A DNA stretch of 64,000 bases from Papilionanthe hookeriana x Papilionanthe teres (GCA_022702705.1 CM040429.1:7139419-7203418); one strand, 5' to 3'; positions 21,781-33,775 are shown, counted from the first letter of the stretch. Numbers and translations are program-made. The notes: generated by a model not told the origin, from the sequence alone.

Positions 21781-22335
21781 TATGATATTGACAAATATCA
21801 GTGTATTGTGGTGGGTCCACTTGACACGTGACACTCCATCATTAGACTCCAGATACAGATTGCGTCTGGAGATCAAATGTAATATTTGCTCCGGACAATG
21901 CGGGAAGAATTTTAAGCATGTTTTTAAAGGTCGGCTCAAAATTTTCATTGGCATTTATGTGCAAACCAGCATACCACCCAATTTTTGACAGCCCACTTTA
22001 TACATACCACCAACTTCTATGACACTCACAATATTGTTCTTGATTCCCTGCATTTAGCTTCAACAGAGGTGACCACTTAATAGTTTCCTTATTTTGACAA
22101 TCGGCAAACTTTTATAGATCGAATCAGTCCTTAGATCTTATATGCTAATACTTTATAATAACCAAGAAATCCATCTAAAAAGTCAATTATGAGGGGACCA
22201 TCATAAACTTTTGTAATACTTGGAAATAGCTAGCTCTTATTATGAAAAGAGACACAAGCTTTGACCGTTCCATACTTCTCTTTCTCTCTCTCTCTAATCA
22301 CTTCCTAGCATAATGTTTTATTTTTTGGGTGTGCT
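21781..22335. other. Intergenic, nothing firmly recognised
   Basis: Short pieces (TACCACCC near 21975) echo the MITE family, but no complete element or gene is seen. A CT tract lies near 22285. Confidence 0.4.
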
Positions 22336-22340
22336 CAGAG

Positions 22341-22870
22341 TAGGGTTGGCAATTTGGCTCATTGTTCTCGAACAACTCGTGTTAGGTCGTTAAGTACCTC
22401 GTGTTCGGCTCGTTTGTTAAGCCTAACGAGTCGAACACGAACAAATTTTTAAGCTCGAAATGTTAACTAGCCGAACACGAACAACTGTTTGTTCGCTCGT
22501 GTTCGGCTCGAATTGGCTCGAAAAAAAAAAAAATTCATATTATTATATATATTATTTGTATATTAATATATTATATATATGTATATTTAAGTTTAAATCA
22601 TAATTGTTTGTGTGGTAGCGCGGTTATGCTTCTTGTTGCCATTCATTTGGTCCAGGTTCGAATCTGGCGCTAGACATATATTTTTCCAATTAATTTTAAC
22701 GAGACAATTTCAAGCCGAACACGAACAAGAATATTTAATTCGAGCCGAACACGAACACATCTTTCACGAACCATTTCGAACACGAGCCAATTTCGAGCCG
22801 AACTAATTTCGAACGAGCCGAACACGAGGCAAGTCTGCGCTCGCTCAAGCTCGGCTCGTTTACAGGCCTA
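22341..22870. mobile_element. hAT-like palindromic MITE
   Basis: Left half: TAGGGTTGGCAATTTGGCTC, then repeated CTCGTGTTCGGCTCG. Right half: CGAGCCGAACACGAG repeats and the end GCTCGGCTCGTTTACAGGCC-TA, whose complement (TAGGCCTGTAAACGAGCC) is a familiar plant hAT-MITE terminus. The two halves form long imperfect inverted repeats around an AT-rich centre. The flanking 8-mers GCTCAGAG and GCTAGACC agree only partly, so the target duplication is unproven. Confidence 0.65.
22605..22690 (+). repeat. tRNA-like segment inside the hAT-like element
   Basis: TGGTAGCGCGGTTATGC and CCAGGTTCGAATCTGG resemble the D-arm end and the complete T arm of a tRNA at correct spacing. No 5' acceptor strand is present, so it is not a tRNA gene. 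Confidence 0.45.
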
Positions 22871-23149
22871 GCTAGACCCTAAGATTCAACAACTCTATAC
22901 TTTTTTTTTTACTATTCATGGTTGGTTTTTGATATAGCCACGTCGTGGTCGCCTAAAAGCCTAAAACTAGAGGCAGCTTTCGGAAATCAAATGGTAATTC
23001 TGCAAGATGGGACACTCAAACTGAGCGACAGGGAAATGTACTATATTATTATTTTTATTATTATTATTTAAATTATTGTAAAAATGTTCAAGTTTGAGAT
23101 GCATCATAACAGACCAATTTCATAATTGTTAAATTCTGATACCAACCTT

Positions 23150-23591
23150 TCACAACCAATTCCTATGTAAACCTTTCACAGCCAATTCCTATGTATTTAC
23201 ATATCTAACACCCAAACTTCAATTATTACATTAATATCACCTATCCCTTCATATCATATAAAAATTTAACAGCTTTAATTTTTTTTAGACAAACGGAAAA
23301 CATCTTTTTATGCATAGGAAAGGCGACTTGTATGCAAAAAATTTGAATTTTAGATGCTAGATGTGTAAATACAGAGTAATAGAGTATTATGTATGTAAAT
23401 CTTTCATTATTTACATTTATATCACTTCCTATGTTAAAAATGTAAATTGCATCTTTTGAGTGCTAGAAATAGTGGTATTTTTTATGTGAAAAATGAAAGA
23501 TTTGGGTGCTATAAATGTAAAAAATCAAAATTTAGGTGTTAGTCAGGTATGAAAATACATAAGAATTGTGAGGTTTATGTGTAACTGCCCC
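23150..23591. mobile_element. Compound copy of the GGGGCATTTACAT MITE family
   Basis: The left terminus (CCAATTCCTATGTATTTACA then TATCTAACACCC) is at 23190-23213. A right terminus ends near 23405, and a further right terminus (AATACATAAGAATTGTGAGG and GTAACTGCCCC) ends at 23591. The left-end motif CCAATTCCTATGTA occurs twice within 40 bp, a local duplication. Confidence 0.65.
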
Positions 23592-25262
23592 TTATTTTAT
23601 TTAATTAAAAAAGAACTTAAGTTGCTTTAATTTCAAGAAATTACATTACAAATTTTACTTTGTGGGCATAAACTAATTTATCTAACAAAAGTTTTATACT
23701 AATAGAATGATATTATAGGATTTGAACAGAATTAATTTAATAAAGTTAGCTTTGATAACAAAGCTCTAAAATGATAGGAGCAAATAATAAGTACACTCGA
23801 AGTACATATGACCGGCGTATATTCACCCAGTGACGTAGATATAAGGAGTCAGAGCCTTTTTTTCACGCATCTTAGTCGTTGTTGTACATATGGGAGCACG
23901 TGTGTAATACTTTTTCCTCGAGTAGGCTCTCTCTATAATTTCACAATTAAACATTGTCATAATTTTGATGCGGGATATAGTCACAATAATAGAATGATTG
24001 AGCTAAGGATGAGTGTATTCAGGTAAAATTCATCATTTATGACAAAATAAACTTCTTTCTCTCTTCGTAACTCATCGAATGTAAGTTGGTAATAACTTTA
24101 TAATTTTTCTCAAAATATATTATATTAAGTGTATCATTATATTCCCACTAAAAATAATTTATGCTAGTAAAAAATATGACCTAACTTATCTATCAATATG
24201 ATTTGGCTGAACGACTTCACGTAAAATAGTGGCTAACAATAAAGCTCTAAAACTTGGTCTTCTGTTGCCAAATGATAATACTTTATGATCATGTATTTAA
24301 CCTGTATGTTCTTGCAATGGCTTCCTATCGTTTGAGTTGTGAACTATAAGAGTATATTTGATTGACACAAAATAATCTGTCAACTGTGGTTGAATTAAAT
24401 TTATCTTCATGGATAACTCATAACTATCCCAAATCTACAAAACCCTCTTGATGACATAACTCATAACTATTGACAATGATCACTTAACCAGTTTGAGTCT
24501 ACTTTTGATTAAGTAGACTAAGGATTACACGAATTAAGACGGCAAAACCATACGATCTAAATTGGGTTTGTAATCACCCCTCCCATTTTCGGAGCCCATA
24601 TATTCATTAAATGAATAAATAATTATTTTGTTCCTCTTCAAAAGAAAATGATGATAATTTATTTCTAATTTCTTGCTAGAAATGAGTTTATCATGAAGTT
24701 AATGATTCTTTTATAAAACTTTAGACTTAACTTATTTTATTTTTAAAATATAAAATTATAATTCAATCTTAATGAAATCATTAATTTAAACAAAAAATAA
24801 ATAAATAAACCAATGCTCAAAACTATCATTAGAAAGTTATTTTCACAATTTCATATTGTAGGTGTCGCATATTTATCAAAACTGCATTTTCAGGAACTTT
24901 TACATAAAATTGCAACTGAACGAAGTGGGTCCCATCTGATGCAATTTCCTGTAAATGAACGTTATTTTTCAATTTCGGCAAACAGCGGCGTGCCAACAAA
25001 ACGGCTTATCGCCGGTACCCTTATCCGCGGTAAATAGAATCTCTAATCAAGTTCAATTTTTTCAAGAAACAGATCCTGACCGTACGATCAAGATCTGACG
25101 CGTAAAAAAAAATAGATTATAGATAGCGATAAACAGCTGGCGTGCAACTCACCCTCTTTCCATAACAACCAGACGTTATCCTCTTCCGCAGGACACGGGA
25201 CCACGAGCGAAACCACGATCCCGGGTCCCGAACCGGATAAGCCTTTTTCTAAATCCTAAGTG
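23592..25262. other. Intergenic stretch upstream of the OXS3-like gene
   Basis: AT-rich with no recognisable gene. GC content rises from about 24870 towards the gene. The 74-codon plus-strand frame at 24813-25037 has no family resemblance and is not called. Confidence 0.5.
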
Positions 25263-25543
25263 CCAACTATAAAATCTCTGACCGCGTGCTGTTGGCAAAT
25301 ACGCGTGGCATGTTTTATACCGTTGGATTGTCGGATTGACACGTGGTAAAATTTGAGTTCCAGATGGGAGGCCGTTCAGATAATAGCTAATTATTTTCTT
25401 TTTTAATTAATTAAAAAAAAAGTCTTCTGTTCATATTTAGCGCTCTCCAGGTTAGAGTTTGTTGTTTGTTTCCTTGGGAGTGAGAGGAGCGCCGGCGAGA
25501 AGAGAACGCGTCGGCCGGAGAGTTTGCCGGAGTGAGTGAAGCG
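25263..25543 (+). promoter_or_regulatory. Promoter and 5' UTR of the OXS3-like gene
   Basis: A TATAAAA box lies at 25268-25274. GACACGTGGT (CACGTG core 25341-25346) is a G-box/ABRE-type site bound by plant bZIP or bHLH factors. An alternative TATTTA lies at 25436. If the later box is used, the G-box sits about 100 bp upstream of it and the leader is short. If the first is used, the leader is about 240 nt. Either would suit a stress-responsive gene, but this is inference. Confidence 0.45.
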
Positions 25544-28457
25544 ATGTCGATTGCGTTGGAGATAGGTGCGGGGATTGGAAGCGCGGGATTCATCGGTGGA
25601 ATTGGATGCGTTCCGATCTATGACTCGCCGGAGATCGAGAAGGATCGGCCCCTGTCGCCGGAGTCCCCTTCTTCTGTTTCTTCGGCGTCATCTTCTATCG
25701 GGAAAGATAGTGATGATGTGGGTGGGGAATTGGAGGACGATGAGGGTGCAGGGACGGGGGAGGTGCAGAGCGCTTACAAGGGACTGTTGAATGGAATGGA
25801 ATCTATGGTGGAATCACTGCCGATCAGGTGCTATATCTCGATCTTGTTTTCTATTTGATGATTTTTTTTTTTCTTTTGGTTTGGGAACCTGAATGGTTTT
25901 TGTGGGTAGTGAATACTGAATAGTATTTTTGTGCGTTACTTGTTATTGTCAAATAATAGTTATGTATAGGATTGATTTGAAGTTCTATTTGCGTGCATAT
26001 CTATTTTGCTTAATGTAGTAATAATTGACTCGTTATTGTTTTCTGAGTATTATTTTCAGTTTCTACAGAAGGGATCAAATTTGGTCGTTTTTCATTTAGG
26101 GTTAGATCATCTGATTATTGTACTTTCCATCTTAAAATTGATGGGTTTATGGCTTTTCTGGGCGATTGTGTCTCGTACTTTGCTTGCAATTTTGATTGGT
26201 AAAACAAAAGAATGGCGAGAATTTAAAGATCTGTTAGTTTAATTGTGTCAGGCCCCTAATTTTATTTTCTCGCTTTTGTTGCAACGAGCGAATCTCTGAC
26301 GATCCTCATGTAGGGTTAGGATGTCTCTATCATGATTGCACGCCAAAGTAGGAGCAGAAAAATGAATTGCCCTAATGGTCATTATGTATGATTTTTGCTA
26401 AATATTTGAATCATGCTGACATGCCGTGTTCGATTCATATTGAACGTTTACCTTAACATTGTTGTGTTCTATTAAGAATGGAAAGAGATTTACATATGCT
26501 TTTTTGTCCGGGCTTACGTTGAGTTGGGGCATTTACATATATACCACCCAATTCCTATGTATTTACATATCTAACACTTAAACTTTGTTTTTTTACATTT
26601 ATATCACCCAAATCTTTAATATCACATCAAAGATATCACCATTTTCATCCACAAAGGTGGTATGTATGTAAAAATTTAAGTTTATGTGTTAGATATGCAA
26701 TTACATAAGAATTGAGTGGTGTCTATAAAAATCTTCCACAATATTTCTATATTTTCTTATAGATTTCAATTATTTTTCACACGATTAATGGAAAGAAATG
26801 TTAAATGGTTTATATGATGCTTTATTTATTCCTTTTTTAATTAGAGACATTCTTAAATAGCTGAAGAACTCTTTCATAAAAATCGAATTCAATCTGTTGT
26901 AGGGGATTTAAACTTCATGGAAACATATAAAATTGATTGGAACCTGCTCAAATATGTTGATCAAATAAAAGACATACCTTTTTCTCATGTCATTTCATCT
27001 ATTTCCAGACAGAACCTTGACTACTACCAGATGTTAGCATTGATTGTAGACAATCGTTTTGACCTGTTGAATATTGTATTTTTTCAGCACAAATAATCAA
27101 TTTCATGCATTAAATTTCTTGTCTAATATCAGTAGATTCATCAAAATCCTATTTTTGATACAAATATTAACATAATGTCACTTCCTTTCTCCATATCTGC
27201 ATGATACCATTCCAATGAGTACATAGAGTGAAGTAATTGTTCTCCACTTATTATTAAATCCCTCCATTCATATAGCCCTGTATCAACAAGGAGGTTGTTT
27301 TATGAATATATTCAAGAAAATTGGATATAGTTTAAATAGGAACCAGAGAGATAAAATGAAAAAGGGTTAGTTTGTGGCATATCACAAACTGTGAGAAACA
27401 TGTGATTAAATTGTCTCAGTTATTCATTATTAGTTCAAAATAATTTTATTATTAAGAATTTAATAACTTTGGGTTGATTTATATCCTATTTGCAAATATA
27501 AGAGTGGTTGGGAACATTTTTTCGACATGCCAGTCTGTGCTCGAATGTTCTAATCTACAAATTTTTAAAAATCTACACTTTGGTGCGCATCTCCTTCATT
27601 TTTTTCCTCCTTTAGAGTACATAGATTCCTATAATTTCAAATTCAAAATTATGCAAAGGCTTAAGAATCCGAGCACTAGTGTTGAAATGCATGCTAACCA
27701 GTGGTTTTCTGTACCTAATCAAATTGATAGTTCATTCCATTTATCTCATTATCTGCCTGACTTTCTGTTATATGTGAAGTAATCTATTTAGGCATTGGGT
27801 CATCCACGTACATACCACCCAATTCTTATGTATTTACATATTCAACTCATAAACATTACTATTCCCAATTCTTTCATATTTCATTAAAAATACCATTATT
27901 TTAACTTCTAAAAAATGTGAAATACACCTCTCTTTTTTTTTACATATTGTCTAGATGTCAAAACTTGTCTTCAAATCTGAGAACTTGATATGCCAATCTG
28001 TTTCCACAGGCGTGGCATTTCCAACTTCTACGCAGGCAAGGCCAAGTCTTTCGCCAGCCTCTCCGACGCCGCCGCCTCCTGCGCTTCAGCCAAGGACATG
28101 GCCAAGGCCGAGAATGCTTACTCTCGCCGGCGAAGGAATCTCCTTGCTTCGAAGATCTTCTGCGAGAAACAACGCAGCAATGCGTTGAGGGGTCCCGTGG
28201 GCGGGATAGCTAAAAGACCAGGATCTCACAGACGAAGCCCGCTGGCCCTCGCAGCCGCCATGAACAGCTCTCCAAGAACCAATAATTTCGTCGAATATCG
28301 AGATTTGCTGCCACCGGACAAACCTGCAGTTGTTGCTGAAGATTCAGTGGAGTCTTCTTCTCAGATTTCCTCTTTTCCAATGAGGTCTTTCTCGTTGGGT
28401 GATCTACCAGTGTTGAAGAATACTGGTTCTTCGATTGAACCGTGTGGGGAACAATAA
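25544..28457 (+). CDS. OXIDATIVE STRESS 3 (OXS3)-family protein, two exons
   Basis: Exons are 25544-25827 and 28010-28457, joined at phase 2 (ATCAG|GTGCTA ... TCCACAG|GCG), giving 243 residues. The ATG at 25544 is the first in frame. Residues 36-75 are a Ser-rich then acidic, disordered stretch (SPESPSSVSSASSS, GELEDDEGAG). The family core is at about 97-143: GISNFYAGKAKSFASLSD, then AKDMAKAENAYSRRRRNLLA. It matches the conserved OXS3 block (FY.GKSKSF..L.D ... N.Y..KRR.LL). A conserved short C-terminal motif, RSFSLGDLP, is near 221-229. Family members are small nuclear proteins, first found in Arabidopsis and Brassica for cadmium and oxidative-stress tolerance. The basic run SRRRRN can serve as a nuclear localisation signal. 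The splice junction falls just before the core domain. The 2.2-kb intron carries two MITE copies. Confidence 0.88.
26526..26741. mobile_element. GGGGCATTTACAT-family MITE, best-preserved copy (OXS3 intron)
   Basis: The left terminus GGGGCATTTACATATATACC and following CACCCAATTCCTATG run into TATTTACATATCTAACAC. The right terminus is its inverted copy over about 50 bp (GTGTTAGATATGCAATTACA ... GAATTGAGTGGTGTC). The interior contains TTATATCACCCAAATCTTT and a central inverted TGGTATGTATGTAAAAATT. It is about 216 bp and non-coding. The target duplication is unclear. Confidence 0.85.
27791..27953. mobile_element. Left-half copy of the same MITE family
   Basis: It begins GGCATTGGGTCATCCACG and contains CATACCACCCAATTCTTATG then TATTTACATATTCAACTCA. 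The right terminus is missing. The copy stops about 55 bp before the acceptor of OXS3 exon 2. Confidence 0.7.
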
Positions 28458-28560
28458 TGGAGGTTTTATTGATGAAGATTAGTTGGATAAAAAATGCTTT
28501 TTTGAGTAGATGGATGTGGGCGCAGTGGGACGATGGTGTCGTACAGAAGGTTTTCTCATA

Positions 28561-28807
28561 GGGGCATTTGCATAACATACCACACAATTCCTATATATTT
28601 AGTTGTCCAACACCAAGATTTTATTTTTTTTACATTTATACCGCCCAGATCTTTTATTTGACATCAATAATGTAACCGATTTAAATTTAAAAAAATGAAA
28701 TATATATGTATTTTTTCATCCGTAAATAAGGTGGCATATGTGTAACAATTCAAGTACAGGTGTGAATATGTAAATACATAGGAATTAAGTGGTATGTAAA
28801 TATGCCT
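28561..28807. mobile_element. MITE of the same family immediately 3' of the OXS3-like gene
   Basis: Starts GGGGCATTTGCATAACATAC and ends GGTATGTAAATATGCC. It begins 103 bp after the stop codon, so the transcript 3' UTR probably ends in or beside it. Confidence 0.8.
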
Positions 28808-29012
28808 TTTTTATTCTTATTATTAATATATATATATATATATATATACATATATATATAATTATCTGTTATCCTATGTTGACATGCACTTAAGAGCAAT
28901 TGTAATTTTACAGTTTAAATGAAATATGGTCCGAAGTGAATAGTGCCGTGGATTATTTGGTGAAATTAATAAAAGAAGGATTTTTTATTTCTTTTGTTTT
29001 TCATTGTACAAT
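28808..29012. other. AT-rich spacer with (AT)n tract
   Basis: A (TA)n-type tract lies at about 28829-28862. No gene is seen. Confidence 0.6.
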
Positions 29013-29017
29013 ATGAT

Positions 29018-29889
29018 TGATACGCCACTAACAAATTTCATCATCCGGCATGAATCTCGATGTAATTTTTTGAGCAAGAAACATTCAAATCTTGATAAAA
29101 AATCATTCAGATCTCGATTTCAATGAACTTATAATCAAACCGACCGATCTCAATGAAACAGACCCAATAATATCAAGATCAATCCGAGTCAAATCAAGCC
29201 CGGATCAAGTCAATTAACCACTTTTAGAAGACTTTCGGACACTGTGGAAGGTCAAATGGATGCCGAAACTAGCAAGTTCATACTCGAATCGAGCGTCTCG
29301 ACAAGATGAATCCAACAAGCTCAAGATCACTCAATTCCGACATCGTTAAAGCCATCAAATGCCCTTAAACGCCGTCGGATCGAGGGAGCGCTTCGAACCG
29401 TCCGATCGAAATGGTTGCGTTAATTGCGCCAGAAGCTCATAAATAGACCCCGACTCTCACATGAGAGGGGGAGCCTGGAGAGAGTCTGAAGTCTTGAGGA
29501 GAAGAAGCGACTCTGCATCATCGCCGACCGCCGTCGATCACCGCCGATAGCCGTCGACCACCGCCGATCGTCGTGGACCACCGCGATCAGCCGTGGATCA
29601 CCGTCGATTGTCGTCAACCACCATCATCCATATACCATCGATCGACGTTATAATCTACATCATATAATTACCGCTTTCCGTCTCGTGGGACGAGGATTTA
29701 CGTAACGTCAATCAATAATGGATTCATCGCATCGGCCAGAGCCCGTGGTTTTTCCACTTTACGGGTTTTCCACGTAAAAACTTCAGAGTCATTGCTTGTT
29801 CCTTTTCATACGTGTGCGTCTTGAATTCTCGTACAACGCTAAGACGATAATTTGTTACTTTACCGCCTCGAATTTTCCAGCACGCATCA
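29018..29889 (+). repeat. 5' LTR
   Basis: Starts TGATACGCC and ends GCACGCATCA. It contains a GAATCGAGCGTCTCG block, an AAATAGACC TATA-like region at 29440 (CTATAAATG in the 3' LTR), and a GCCGTCGACCACCGCC-type repeated block at 29520-29620. Confidence 0.9.
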
Positions 29890-30379
29890 GTTTGGCGCCG
29901 TACGTAGGAAACTCTCATTCCCATCGATGAAGTACTTGTTCAATTTTCCTACATGGAAAACATTAACAATATTCGGGACAACGGAGCGACTCGCTCCAAC
30001 ACCCATCGTTCCGGGAATGCGTCACGTAGTCGAGGGCGATATGTTTCTTCATCTTCCCGATCTCGGAACACGCTATCACCGCCAACGAGGGGGTTTCGGG
30101 TCCTTCATGGAAGAACGCATGCGAAGAATGGAGGAAGCTCAGCTGCGGATCTTATAATTTTTACGTAGGACCCAACAACCGTCGATGAATGAAAATCGTC
30201 CACCATTGAATCGGCGTCCCATGAGAAACATGCCGGAAGAAGTCGTACCGGCCCCCTCCCCAAGAAGGAACACTTCCCGTACCGGGTCGTGATGCGAACT
30301 CTTAGACACCGCAAGTTCCACCCATCCATCTCATGCAGTTCACCTAGCACCGCCACATCTCGCTACCATTCCAAATAAT

Positions 30380-31330
30380 GTCATCCGTAACGAATTACGT
30401 CGCCTCGTCCGAGAAGAGTTCCCCATTGAGAAAAAAGATCGCTTCCACACTCATCATAACATCGAGGAATCTTCTCCCTTAGCGAATTCGGTCCTCCAAC
30501 ACCCCATTCCAAGCGGCTTAAGCTGCCGAACATTGACGCATATGAAGGGATAAGCGATCCCTATGAACATATTGATCATTATAGAACCATCATGCACATT
30601 CAACGTGCCTCGACGCGCTTCTATGTCAAGTGTTCCCTCGCTACTCTTAAGGGACAAGCTCGGATGCGGTTTTACTCTCTGCGGGGGCATTGTAAACACC
30701 TTTAACAAGCTTGCCAAACTATTTGTGGAACGAGTTCATAGCAAATCGAATGATCATCGAGGATTCATCTCATCTCTCGAGAATTCGTCGAAGTGAAGGA
30801 GAATCACTCAAAGACTACTTCCGCGGGTTTCTCATCGAAGCCCGTCGAATTTCGGGGAGTAGATTCAGAGTTGCTTAGGGGAGTCTTTCTTGGGGGACTC
30901 CGCCCAGGACCCTTCTACTCATCACTTATGCGAGAGACAGTTCATTCTTATGATGACCTTGTGCACCGTGTTGAGGCGCAAATCTCTGCAGATGAGGCCA
31001 TCATTGCTCACAAGGAACAATTTGAGCAATTGGGGGGCAAGCGTAAGAATAACGTTGAGGATACCAAAATTTCACAGCAAAAAAAGTTTAAACCATAGGG
31101 GAATCATGAGCAACGATCAGAAAAAAAATACACGCCACTCAACACGTCTCGTGTTAACATCTTAATGGCCATCAAGGATGAAGATGTCGTCAAGTGGCCA
31201 AAGCCATTAAGAAATCCGAATGGTGGAGACCGGTCACAATATTGTCATTTCCATCGTGCGAAGGGACATTCGACGAGAAAAATGTTTTCAATTAAAGGAA
31301 GAAATTGAACGTCCGATACGCCAATGACAT
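30380..31330 (+). pseudogene. gypsy gag (Retrotrans_gag type), frameshifted
   Basis: Across shifting frames the plus strand reads RNELRRLVREEFPI, LPNIDAYEGISDPYEHIDHY, MHIQRASTRFYVKCSLA and LKGQARMRFYSLRG. Further on come VEFRGVDSELLRG and VHRVEAQISADEA, then YCHFHRAKGHSTR, a C-terminal His/Cys block typical of plant gypsy gag. At least three frameshifts and several stops break it. The longest open piece is 30793-31098 (101 codons). Confidence 0.8.
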
Positions 31331-31544
31331 CTGGGTCGCTACTTACAAGAACAATGTGAGGGAAACCAGAACAAAATCGTTGGAATTATCGAATGAGAAG
31401 TATATTTCCAACTCATCTTATCTGAGTAAAAACTGGCTTATAAACTCTTAATTTTAACAAAATCTTCATGTGATTTTAAAATTTCATTTCATTTAAATTT
31501 TTTTAATTTTCTCATGAAAGAATTTTGTGTAGAAAGTCCTCTTG

Positions 31545-31960
31545 ATGAAAAGAGGCGTTATACCCCAGAAGTCGAGCCCGAGAGGCAAGACTCGATGGGA
31601 AGATACGGTACTCCTAAAAGTCGAAGCCCAAGAGGCGAGACTCGATGAGATGCTACCATGCTCTCGGAAGACGAGCCCGAGAGGCAAGTCTCGATCGGAA
31701 GCTAGTAGTGGACGAGGTCCTCACTAGAAAGACTCCGTGAGAGCGAGTGGTTGACGGGGTCTCCACTCGAAGACCTCGGAAGGCTACAAGCCTCGAAGGC
31801 ACGGTACACTCAAAGACCTCGGAAGGCTACGAGCCTCGGAAGGCACGGGTACACTCAAAAACCTCGGCGGGCTACGAGCCTCCAAAGGTGCGGGTACGCT
31901 CAAAGACCTCGAGAGGCTACGAGCCTCGGAAGATACCGATTCAAGCTCCTTTAAGGCATA
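31545..31960 (+). repeat. Two tandem minisatellite blocks in the retrotransposon interior
   Basis: 31560-31720: about three units of about 55 bp sharing GAGCCCGAGAGGCAAGACTC-like cores. 31760-31950: about four units of about 44 bp sharing CAAAGACCTCGGAAGGCTAC and GAGCCTCGGAAGGCACGGGT. They are not coding in any shared frame. Confidence 0.85.
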
Positions 31961-32329
31961 AGTCTGAGAGGGCACAATCTCGAAAAACATGAACCACAAA
32001 AAGACTTTCGTTTGATTGAGAAGCCACAACAACCATGGAAAACGCAAAGAAATACATTGTCAACCTCTACAAATGCCACATCAGATGATTAAAAATGTTA
32101 CAAATATCAACATATAATTGCACAAGGGCCACAACAAATCTGCTCATTTTCGAGTAGAGTCAACATCGCCTCCCCAAAACTCTAGTACTTCTGATAATCA
32201 ATGGGAGAGCACCGTATATCGTCGTTACCACATAAGCAAGAAATCTTCCCCTGAAAGTGCGACGGGAAAAATACAACATTTTTTCATCACCTTTATAACG
32301 TGCATGAGTGGCACAGAAATCTCCTCCAG

Positions 32330-33010
32330 AATACGCGGCATCGAGTATACGATGCGCAACGCTCCGCCACAATGCGTCACCGCAATACATCGCCCCGCCT
32401 TGACGCCCCACCGCAATGCGACATTCCGCGGCAACGCGTCGCTGAAACGGCACGCCGCAACGAGCAACAGCTACACATCGTTGTATTAAGTCACGCCACC
32501 CCGACGCGCCTTCGCAACACTCCGCCGCAACGCTTCATCGCAACGCGTCGCCCCAACGCATCACTACGATGCATCACCGTGACGCACCACTGCAATGCGA
32601 CACGCCCCGCAGCAACGCGTCGCCCTAACACCTCATAGCAATGTTCTGCGCTACCGCGCCACCACCACATGTCACTGCGTTGTGTCGCTCCGACACGCCG
32701 CCACAACACTCTGCTGCGACGCGCCACCGCAACGCCCCGCCGCGTTGCCCCGTCGTGAGGCTTCGTCGCAATCCCCCGTCGTGAGACTTCGTCGTCGCAA
32801 CACTTTGACGGAACACTTTGCCGCAACACTTTGCTGTAACGGTTTGCCGTAACGGTTTGCCGCAACACTTTTCTGTAACTCTGCACCGCAACACTTTTCC
32901 GCAACTCTGCACCGCAACTCTTCGCCGCAACTCTTTGCCGCAATTCTTCGCCGCAATTCTTCGCCGCAACTATTTGCTTCTATGCAAATCTTCTCCGCAA
33001 CACGGGATGT
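32330..33010 (+). repeat. GC-rich degenerate short-unit repeat region
   Basis: Dense degenerate units built on CACCGCAACGCGTCG and, from 32820, GCCGCAACACTTTGC or CGCCGCAATTCTT at about 14-16-bp spacing. All reading frames give low-complexity Cys/Arg- or His/Asn-rich strings, explaining the many overlapping spurious open frames. Confidence 0.8.
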
Positions 33011-33266
33011 CTTTCTCCTTCTCCTCACTTGTGATTTTTCCTCTCATCCATTGCCTCTATTTATAGAGCTGAGATGAGGAAAACATTTTAAAATAATAAT
33101 AATGATAACTTTTCATTTCATATTTCTTTGATCTTTCAAATTCCACATTTATAACATGAAATCAATTGGAATCATTAAATGAAAAACTTTTTATTTCATA
33201 TTTTTTGATTTTTTAAATTCCAAATGTATGACAAATAAATTGATTGGAATCATATATAAAAATAAT

Positions 33267-33273
33267 AATATAA

Positions 33274-33309
<36 letters not shown>

Positions 33310-33315
33310 TACAGT

Positions 33316-33367
<52 letters not shown>
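33267..33367. repeat. (AAT)n and (TA)n microsatellites
   Basis: About 14 AAT units (33267-33309), then about 23 TA units (33320-33367). Confidence 0.95.
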
Positions 33368-33370
<3 letters not shown>

Positions 33371-33679
33371 CCTATGTATAACGATTTATATATATATATT
33401 AAATGTTACTTTTCTTATAACCTTTCAACTTCAAATTCCCTTAGCCAACTTTGATTTTATAACTTCCAATTCCCTTGGAATTATTAAATGTTTAAGTTCA
33501 AATTTCCTTCGAATTCCCTCAGCCTTTGAATTCCCTTGGCCCATTCGGATCCTGCAACGGGTCTTCCACCTTGCAACCTCTCGGCTTCTTCACACCAGGT
33601 TCGCCTATTTAGCCCGCACAGTTGGCCCAGTCGGGCAACTGGCGGGCCTGTTTGGCCCATTAAAAATAAAATTTTATTA

Positions 33680-33775
33680 TGTGAGGGGTACAGGATTCGA
33701 ACCTGTGACCTCAATCACATAACCCAAAGTCTTTCCCACTGAGCTAGGCTCTGTTTCACTGCAAATTAAGTGCTT
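33680..33775 (-). repeat. tRNA-derived (SINE-like) sequence within the retrotransposon
   Basis: The minus strand has the A box CCTAGCTCAGTGGGAAAG and the B box CAGGTTCGAATCCTG at tRNA-like spacing. The flanking 7-mers CAGAGCC and TACCCCT do not pair, so no functional tRNA is called. A degenerate SINE head or tRNA pseudogene is likely. Confidence 0.55.

Noticed and set aside
24813..25037. 74-codon frame upstream of the OXS3-like gene
   Set aside because: No recognisable domain, ends in the presumed promoter, and codon texture is unconvincing.
31760..31950. CRISPR-like regularly spaced repeats
   Set aside because: The units are directly tandem with no unique spacers and lie in a plant retrotransposon.
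32118..33066. Many overlapping open frames on both strands
   Set aside because: They come from GC-rich short-unit repeats with few stops; six-frame openness with Cys/Arg or His/Asn runs is not coding evidence.
33680..33775. tRNA gene on the minus strand
   Set aside because: A and B boxes are present, but the acceptor strands (CAGAGCC and TACCCCT) do not pair.
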